Shown in pieces: positions 58,730 to 64,000 of a DNA stretch of 64,000 nucleotides. The DNA is from Bacillota bacterium (lineage in GTDB: Bacteria > Bacillota > UBA4882 > UBA8346). Both the position numbers and the translations under genes were made by a program. The stretch lies in NCBI GenBank assembly GCA_023392595.1, contig JAEVYU010000001.1:1-64000 (forward strand), written 5' to 3'. Below the pieces are notes generated by a model. That model worked only from the letters and a program-made list of their open reading frames with translations, searched no databases and was not told the origin of the DNA. The first letter of the stretch is position 1; every line of letters begins with the position of its first letter.

Positions 58730-58842
58730 GGCTGTTGCAAAAGATATTTAAGTGATAGAGATATACAATGTATCGGCAAGCGATCGTGATTTGGATCAAT
58801 ATATTGTATATCTCATCATTTTTTAATTATTTTGCAACAGCC
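58730..58842. repeat. 113-bp MITE-like inverted-repeat element / bidirectional terminator
   Basis: Outer 13-bp perfect inverted repeats: GGCTGTTGCAAAA (58730-58742) and TTTTGCAACAGCC (58830-58842). Inner 12-bp perfect inverted repeats: GAGATATACAAT (58758-58769) and ATTGTATATCTC (58803-58814). The outer sequence resembles the terminal repeats of some insertion sequences. The right arm supplies the last codons of the histidine kinase gene. Confidence 0.75.
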
Positions 58843-60197
58843 TCTTTATTAATAAAAAATTCGGTCTTTGGCAAGTGGACGGAAAAAATGCTTCCTTGAC
58901 CGATAGCGCTTGAGACGGTTACCTTTCCACCTAAAGCTCCGACCAGTTCCTTGACGATCGTCAGTCCCAATCCAAAACCTCCGCTTTCCCGGTTTCGGGA
59001 CTGATCCGTCCGGTAAAAGCGTTCGAAGATGAAAGGTAAATCTTTTTCAGAGATCCCGATACCCTGGTCAATAATGTGGATGGTAATGTTTTCCGGATCA
59101 TCCTTCAGTTCAATCCGGACTTTTTTGGTCGGGGGTGTATATTTTAAAGCATTGGATAATAAGTTATCCATGATTTTAGCAAGAGCGTCCCGATCGGAAA
59201 GGATTTCAACCGGTGCCGTATTTCCTAATTCCAGAATGACTCCTTTATGGGTAAAGAGAGGATTGATTTTTTTTACGACATCGTTGATAAGGGTATCCAA
59301 AGCGATAGACTCTTTTTTCAATCTTTGAATCGAGCGATCGGCAAGGGAGATCTCTTGAAGATCATTGACTAAATGGGTTAAACGGTCGACTTCCTCCAAT
59401 AATGACTCAAGATTCTCGGGGGAAGCGGGAATGACTTCATCAATCATTCCTTCCAAATGGCTATGGATAGTTGCAAGCGGGGTCCGTAAATCGTGGGCTA
59501 CATCTGCGGTCATTTTCTTTCGTAAATCTTCCCCAAGGGCTAACTTATCGGCCAACTGGTTAATGCTTTGCCCTAACTCGCCGATCTCATCCCCCGACAA
59601 ATAACTTACCCTGGTCTCAAGATTACCACTTGAAATATTTCGGGCCAATTTATTCATCTCACGGATAGGCGCAGCTAATTTTTTGGCTAAGATTTGGGCC
59701 ACGATAATTGACAAGGCGGCTGTCAATAAAATCGACCAGATAATTGATTCGTAGATGGTTTTTCGGTATAATCGATCCTGCCTGGATAAGAGATTTCGAA
59801 AGGCGGTTTGACTAAAAAAAGCTGTTCCGACTTGGCGATGGCGAACCATGATGGGTAGAGAACGCATGGCGGCTGCTTCTAAGGGGCGCCTGCCGTTGTA
59901 AAAAAGCAACACCACTTCGCCGTCGGTGTCGGTTACATAACGTAAATTGGCGAAAAAAATGGCTTGTCCCCAAATGAATTCAAAAGGCAAACTATTCCAA
60001 TCACCGCTTTCCTGGTATATTTCAGCGAGTGACCTTACAACTTGTTTCTCGCGATTGTTTTGCATCTGGGTCAAATAATTTTGAAAGTTGCGGTTTTGAA
60101 TCAAATTGATAATGATACCGAAAATTAGAATGCCGCTGAGGCAAATCCCCAAAATGACCACAATCAGTTTTTTATGGATTGGCAGATTCGTGAACAT
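58827..60197 (-). CDS. sensor histidine kinase
   Basis: 456 residues. Two membrane helices (about 10-30 and 138-158) enclose a periplasmic sensor domain. HAMP follows, then VAHDLRTPLATIHSHLEG with the phosphoacceptor His, N-box LLSNALKYTPP, IIDQGIGISEKD, FERFYRTDQSRNRESGGFGL and the C-terminal G box. GGAGGCG 8 nt upstream supports ATG 60197. The gene overlaps the response regulator by 26 bp. The final residues EAVAK come from the MITE-like repeat at its 3' end, so the C-terminus was probably altered by that insertion. Confidence 0.93.
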   Translation of the reverse strand: MFTNLPIHKKLIVVILGICLSGILIFGIIINLIQNRNFQNYLTQMQNNREKQVVRSLAEIYQESGDWNSLPFEFIWGQAIFFANLRYVTDTDGEVVLLFYNGRRPLEAAAMRSLPIMVRHRQVGTAFFSQTAFRNLLSRQDRLYRKTIYESIIWSILLTAALSIIVAQILAKKLAAPIREMNKLARNISSGNLETRVSYLSGDEIGELGQSINQLADKLALGEDLRKKMTADVAHDLRTPLATIHSHLEGMIDEVIPASPENLESLLEEVDRLTHLVNDLQEISLADRSIQRLKKESIALDTLINDVVKKINPLFTHKGVILELGNTAPVEILSDRDALAKIMDNLLSNALKYTPPTKKVRIELKDDPENITIHIIDQGIGISEKDLPFIFERFYRTDQSRNRESGGFGLGLTIVKELVGALGGKVTVSSAIGQGSIFSVHLPKTEFFINKEAVAK

Positions 60198-60888
60198 CGG
60201 GTTCGCCTCCAAATTTATATCCTAAACCGAAAACTGTGATGATAAAATTGGGTGCTTCCGGATTGAGCTCAATTTTTTGACGCAGATTTTTGATATGACT
60301 ATCAATGGTCCGGTCGAATCCATTATAATTATAGCCTTGAACTTGTTCCACCAGTTGGCTTCGGCTAAAAACCTGGCCGGGTACCTCGCATAAATGTTTA
60401 AGCAATTTGAATTCGGTGGGGGTTAAGTTTACCGGTTGATTTTTCAAATATACTTGGTGTTTCGCCAAATCGATTTGTAACAAACCATGATTATATGAAA
60501 ACGAAGATATTGCAGGCGTTGGAGCGGTTTTTATCCTCCTTAGGTGGGCGTTGACCCGGGCTACCAATTCACGGGGGCTGAATGGTTTTATCAAGTAATC
60601 ATCGGCACCGATATTAAGACCAAATATCCGTTCTTCCTCGGCTTTCTTCGCGGAAAGAATGATCACCGGAATATCCGAAGCTTGTCTTACTGTGGTCAAA
60701 ATTTGTTCGCCGGGAATGAAGGGTAACATTAAATCCAAAATGATTAAATCGGGATGGCCCGTCTTAAAAGATTCCAGTCCCTGAACCCCATCGGATGCGA
60801 TCAGGACTTCAAATCCCTCTTTTACCAAATAAGCGTGGATAATTTGTTGAATTTTTATTTCATCTTCAATGATCAAAATTTTTGACAT
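60172..60888 (-). CDS. OmpR/PhoB-family response regulator
   Basis: 238 residues. Receiver domain with the acidic pocket IIEDE, phosphoacceptor Asp52 in IILDLMLP, Thr/Ser and Lys in ILSAKKAEEE and IKPFS. The C-terminal winged helix has LTPTEFKLLKHLCEVPGQVFSRSQL and FDRTIDSHIKNLRQKI. GGGGTGAG precedes ATG 60888. It partners the histidine kinase downstream and is divergent from a Spy-like gene, a likely target. Confidence 0.94.
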   Translation of the reverse strand: MSKILIIEDEIKIQQIIHAYLVKEGFEVLIASDGVQGLESFKTGHPDLIILDLMLPFIPGEQILTTVRQASDIPVIILSAKKAEEERIFGLNIGADDYLIKPFSPRELVARVNAHLRRIKTAPTPAISSFSYNHGLLQIDLAKHQVYLKNQPVNLTPTEFKLLKHLCEVPGQVFSRSQLVEQVQGYNYNGFDRTIDSHIKNLRQKIELNPEAPNFIITVFGLGYKFGGEPDVHESANP

Positions 60889-61164
60889 GGATAAACTCAC
60901 CCCGATATTTAGCGCAAATGCGCGCCATATTATTTGATATACTTTAAGAATAGCCCATACCAAGAATAATTCAAGTATAAACGATTCCAGAATCGAAAAG
61001 TAGTTTGGAGGGAAAATCTCTACAAAATCTCCATAAGTTTTTCATGATACTTCCACCCGCATGTATTAATCTTTGGATATAATTTCACAATAACCTTTAG
61101 GAAAAAAAGGGAGGAGGAATGGAGCGGAAAATTGTATTTGAACTTTGAAAGGGTGAACCAAAAG

Positions 61165-61605
61165 ATGAGCAAAACCGTATGGACATTCATAGCGGCAATA
61201 TTCATAATCGGTACGTGTACTTGCGTTGCCTGGGCGGGGTCCGATTTTGAAACGGATAATTATATCACGGATAATAACAATGGCCTTAATCTCAGTCTCG
61301 AACAACAACAGAAAATCATGGTGATCCGCCAGCAATTTGAAAATGACACTCTTTCTATTAAAAACGATTTACGGGTTAAGGAAAAAGAACTTCGCCTATT
61401 ATGGGCGGCGGATCCCTTAAATCAATCCGCTATCGATAATAAAACCAAAGAAGTCAATAGCTTGCGGATCCAGCTGATTACCAAGCGGAGAGCGATGTTT
61501 GCCCAGATGAAAGCGATCTTAACTCCCGAACAGCTGGCAAAAATTAAGTTCTATGCTAAAAGACACCTTTTTCGAAGACCGGGGACGCCAAATTCCAACG
61601 ATTGA
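61165..61605 (+). CDS. Spy/CpxP-like periplasmic protein
   Basis: 146 residues. Signal peptide (VWTFIAAIFIIGTCTCVAWAG), then LNLSLEQQQKIMVIRQQF and a C-terminal LTPEQLAKI, the LTxxQ motif of the family. Helices with many Lys and Glu lie between them. CpxP/Spy proteins are chaperones or stress sensors in the periplasm and are controlled by Cpx-like systems. AAAGGGTG lies 8 nt before ATG 61165. It faces a two-component system and probably responds to it. Confidence 0.82.
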   Translation: MSKTVWTFIAAIFIIGTCTCVAWAGSDFETDNYITDNNNGLNLSLEQQQKIMVIRQQFENDTLSIKNDLRVKEKELRLLWAADPLNQSAIDNKTKEVNSLRIQLITKRRAMFAQMKAILTPEQLAKIKFYAKRHLFRRPGTPNSND

Positions 61606-61626
61606 TCATTTCGACAGCCCTTTTGC

Positions 61627-62919
61627 TTATAAACGGCCCGCCAGAGTCAAAAATATCAGTAAGGCATTCATGGTCAATATCAGACAGGTAATAATCCAGC
61701 CGGCTATCTTGGTTAGCGGCTTGTTGGCGAAAGTTCCCATCAGCTCTTTTCGGCTGGTTATTAATAGTAATGGAATGATTGCCAGCGGCAGGGCAAAACT
61801 CAAAGTGACCTGACTCAAGATTAAGGCCTTCATCGGATTAATCCCGGCTGTAATAATGATCAGGGCCGGAGCCATGGTGATCAGACGCCGGAGATTGAGG
61901 GGAATTTGCAGATTGACGAAGCCTTTCATGATGGTCTGCCCGGCCATGGTCCCTACCGCGGAGGAGGACAATCCCGAGGCGAGCAGGGCGATGCCAAAGA
62001 CGAAGCTTGAAAATCCTCCTGCCAAGGGCTCTAAGGTGCGGTGGGCCTGTTCGATGGTATCCACAATCATGCCGTGGCGGTGAAAAACCGCGGCTGAAAC
62101 GATGACCATGGAAGCATTGATGATAAAGGCAATATTCATTGCCAAAATAATGTCTAACTTCTCCATTCCCAGATGGTGCCGGCGTTTTTGATCCGTTTGA
62201 TCGCCATTACGGCACTGGACCAATTGGGAATGAAGATAGATGACATGGGGCATTACGGTTGCTCCCAGCATTCCCACGGCGATCATGACTGCCTGCCCAC
62301 TGGGCAATGATGGCATCACCGTATGCCAGACAACTTCCGGCCAAGCCGGTTTAGCCAAAAATAATTCAATCACGTAGGCCACGGAAATGATGGCGATTAA
62401 AAAGCCAATCACAGTCTCCACAACACGTTGGCCGTATTTTTCCAAGTATACGATTAGAAAAGTAATCATTCCGGTTAATAACCCCGCATAAACCATGGGG
62501 ATACAGAACAACAAATATAAGCCCAAAGTGCCCCCGAGAAATTCCGCCAAATCGGTCATGATGGCCGCCAGTTCGGCGGCTATCCAGAAAAACCAGTTCA
62601 CACCGGGAGAAAACATTTTGGCGCACATTTCCGGCAAATTCTTTCCAGTGGCAATCCCCAGTTTGGCGGAGAGGGTTTGACAGAAAATAGCCATCAAGTT
62701 ACTCCAGAGAATAACCCAGAGAAGCTGATATCCAAAAGTGGAACCGCCGCTGATATTGGTGGCGAAGTTACCTGGGTCGACATAAGCGACGCTGACAATA
62801 AAAGCCGGGCCCAAATAGGCCGAAAACAGGCGCCATCGTGCACGGATTGAAGTAATGAAGGATGGCCCGGATGCTTTGGCGTTTTTGTTGCTGACGGATT
62901 TATTTTTGCAACCCTGCAT
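61627..62919 (-). CDS. mntH: NRAMP-family manganese/divalent metal transporter
   Basis: 430 residues, eleven membrane helices. Metal-site motif DPGNFATNISG in helix 1 and MPHVIYLHSQLVQ in helix 6 are intact. Imports Mn(II) or Fe(II) with protons. ATG 62919 has GGAGAAAGAATC upstream. The regulator MntR is not in the window and no MntR box was seen upstream. The gene ends 21 bp from the Spy-like gene, tail to tail. Confidence 0.92.
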   Translation of the reverse strand: MQGCKNKSVSNKNAKASGPSFITSIRARWRLFSAYLGPAFIVSVAYVDPGNFATNISGGSTFGYQLLWVILWSNLMAIFCQTLSAKLGIATGKNLPEMCAKMFSPGVNWFFWIAAELAAIMTDLAEFLGGTLGLYLLFCIPMVYAGLLTGMITFLIVYLEKYGQRVVETVIGFLIAIISVAYVIELFLAKPAWPEVVWHTVMPSLPSGQAVMIAVGMLGATVMPHVIYLHSQLVQCRNGDQTDQKRRHHLGMEKLDIILAMNIAFIINASMVIVSAAVFHRHGMIVDTIEQAHRTLEPLAGGFSSFVFGIALLASGLSSSAVGTMAGQTIMKGFVNLQIPLNLRRLITMAPALIIITAGINPMKALILSQVTLSFALPLAIIPLLLITSRKELMGTFANKPLTKIAGWIITCLILTMNALLIFLTLAGRL

Positions 62920-63159
62920 GATTCTTTCTCCAAGTTTTTCTCCTGCCGCTAACCATAGGATAGCTCGCAATTATTCTATGACTTGGGACATTATCTTGAC
63001 CCTGATAAAAGTCGGTAATGGTTGTTGGGGGTTGAAAAATATAGTAAGGCCCGGCCATTAAATCCCGATGGGTAGAGGAGTTGGTGTTAGGTAAGAGATT
63101 CTGATCATGGCAAAATTTTCAGGGGAGTGGAATTTGGAGCCGAGGGGTCCAATGGGGCT
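62920..63159. other. intergenic stretch upstream of mntH
   Basis: No gene, hairpin or manganese riboswitch (yybP-ykoY type) recognised. The promoter of mntH must be here. Confidence 0.35.
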
Positions 63160-63330
63160 TCAACGGATTAACGTTGGGTGGGGTTCGATGGATATTTTCG
63201 TTTCTTCCGCCAGTTTTAGAATTTGCTCCGCATAAACCTGCAATCGTTTTCCGGTCTCGGTAAGGCTTACCTCTCTTCCGATCCGTTCGAAAAGTCTGGT
63301 TTTCAATTCAGTTTCCAGGGAATGGATTTC
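63160..63330 (-). pseudogene. LysR-type regulator fragment
   Basis: IHSLETELKTRLFERIGREV followed by SLTETGKRLQVYAEQILKLA is the recognition helix and wing of a LysR regulator. The first half of the helix-turn-helix is missing (upstream sequence in the open frame is unrelated), and the frame stops just after the linker helix, so the effector domain is absent too. Only about 55 codons remain. Confidence 0.65.
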
Positions 63331-63453
63331 ATGATACAATAAAACCAGCAAAAGGGCCAGCGATATTTGGTATAAAATTTTACGGTCGGGATCTGAAATA
63401 TAAGCCGTCAATCCTCTAGGCATGGCGATCAAACATCAAAGGAGCGTGACAAA

Positions 63454-64000
63454 GTGAAAAAGGTCTTGTTACTTCTGGCAAACGGATTTGAAACTTATGA
63501 AGCGGCAGCTTTTATTGATGTTATCGGTTGGAATTACATGGACGGCGATCATGGGACCCGGTTATATTCATGCGCCTTGACCAGGGAAGTGAAGAGCTCT
63601 TTCGATCAGAAAATGATTGTCGATTATTTAATCGAGGAAATCGACGCCAACGGCTATGACGCATTGGCAATTCCGGGTGGGTTCGAGGAGTATGGTTTTT
63701 ACCTGGATGCCTACAATGAACGTTTTTTGGATCTGGTGCGGCAATTTCAGGCCGGTAATAAACCGATTGCCACAATTTGTGTTGCTGCTTTGGCGCTGGG
63801 CAAAAGCGGCCTATTAACCGGAAAACCGGCAACCACTTATCATATGAACAGTTTGCGCCAACAAACTTTGGCCCAATTCGGCGCTGAAGTCATCAATCAA
63901 CCGGTTGTTTTTGCGGATGGCATGATTACCTCCTGGAATCCGGCAACCGCCATGGATGTCGCTTTTTTGCTGCTGGAAATATTGACAGGCGCCGATAATG
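63454..64000 (+). CDS. DJ-1/PfpI-family protein, 3' end outside the window
   Basis: The first 182 codons are present. GTG start with AAAGGAG about 8 nt upstream. Features: VLLLLANGFETYEAAAFIDV (with the family Glu), DALAIPGGFEEYGFY and the nucleophile Cys in PIATICVAALALGKSGLLTG. Family members are chaperones, deglycases or peptidases; this one cannot be assigned. It continues past the right edge. Confidence 0.85.
   Translation, partial: MKKVLLLLANGFETYEAAAFIDVIGWNYMDGDHGTRLYSCALTREVKSSFDQKMIVDYLIEEIDANGYDALAIPGGFEEYGFYLDAYNERFLDLVRQFQAGNKPIATICVAALALGKSGLLTGKPATTYHMNSLRQQTLAQFGAEVINQPVVFADGMITSWNPATAMDVAFLLLEILTGADN

Noticed and set aside
62920..63159. Manganese riboswitch upstream of mntH
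   Set aside because: The conserved core of the yybP-ykoY class was not found in the leader strand.

Overview
The window reads as chromosome of a spore-forming Bacillota (Firmicutes) cell that also has an outer membrane. The sporulation side is shown by an alpha/beta-type small acid-soluble spore protein, a SpoIID-family protein, YlbJ, YqfC, YqfD and YqhV, together with the Firmicutes order yqfC-yqfD-phoH-pgpH-ybeY-dgkA-cdd-era. The outer-membrane side is shown by three secreted beta-barrel-like proteins, an OmpA-domain protein, a Spy/CpxP-like periplasmic protein and a sugar-binding protein with a plain signal peptide and no lipobox. This combination fits diderm spore formers such as Hydrogenispora/Limnochordia-like lineages or Negativicutes; the exact lineage is inference.

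Layout. 1-11 kb is an accessory, mosaic region: a 42-bp tandem-repeat ORF, a GxxExxY nuclease-fold gene, a SIR2 + HerA antiviral pair, a frameshifted DUF6338-like membrane gene, an SF1 helicase, an XRE regulator and a divergent SymE-like toxin gene with a structured leader. It also holds several truncated gene pieces and hairpin-rich gaps. A 27-bp GC-rich repeat with an approximate 9-nt period occurs exactly at three cassette borders and in two degenerate forms. Fragments of the helicase gene sit on both sides of the intact helicase, each ending in that repeat.

11-24 kb holds an outer-membrane protein gene with a probable paired operator, rpmE-yqhQ-prfA-prmC running directly into hypABFCD and hypE (NiFe-hydrogenase maturation), a TolB-like propeller protein, and a split glutaredoxin plus AhpF-type reductase pair. 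24-44 kb is a dense core block: ylbJ, yqfC-yqfD-phoH-pgpH-ybeY-dgkA/PAP2-cdd-GNAT-era-spoIID-queA-tgt-yajC-HD, a reverse-strand pair (phosphatase-fold membrane protein and small beta-barrel), then two unknown small membrane proteins and secD-secF.

44-64 kb holds a DeoR-regulated sugar ABC importer, OmpA-like and porin-like envelope genes, a phosphosulfolactate synthase homologue, DUF441 and YqhV membrane proteins, a SASP gene, murC, a YpiB-like gene, an acetyltransferase, Hsp20, a two-component system divergent from a Spy-like gene (Cpx-like layout), an NRAMP transporter, a LysR remnant and a DJ-1/PfpI gene cut by the window end. No rRNA, tRNA, CRISPR array or intact insertion sequence was seen.
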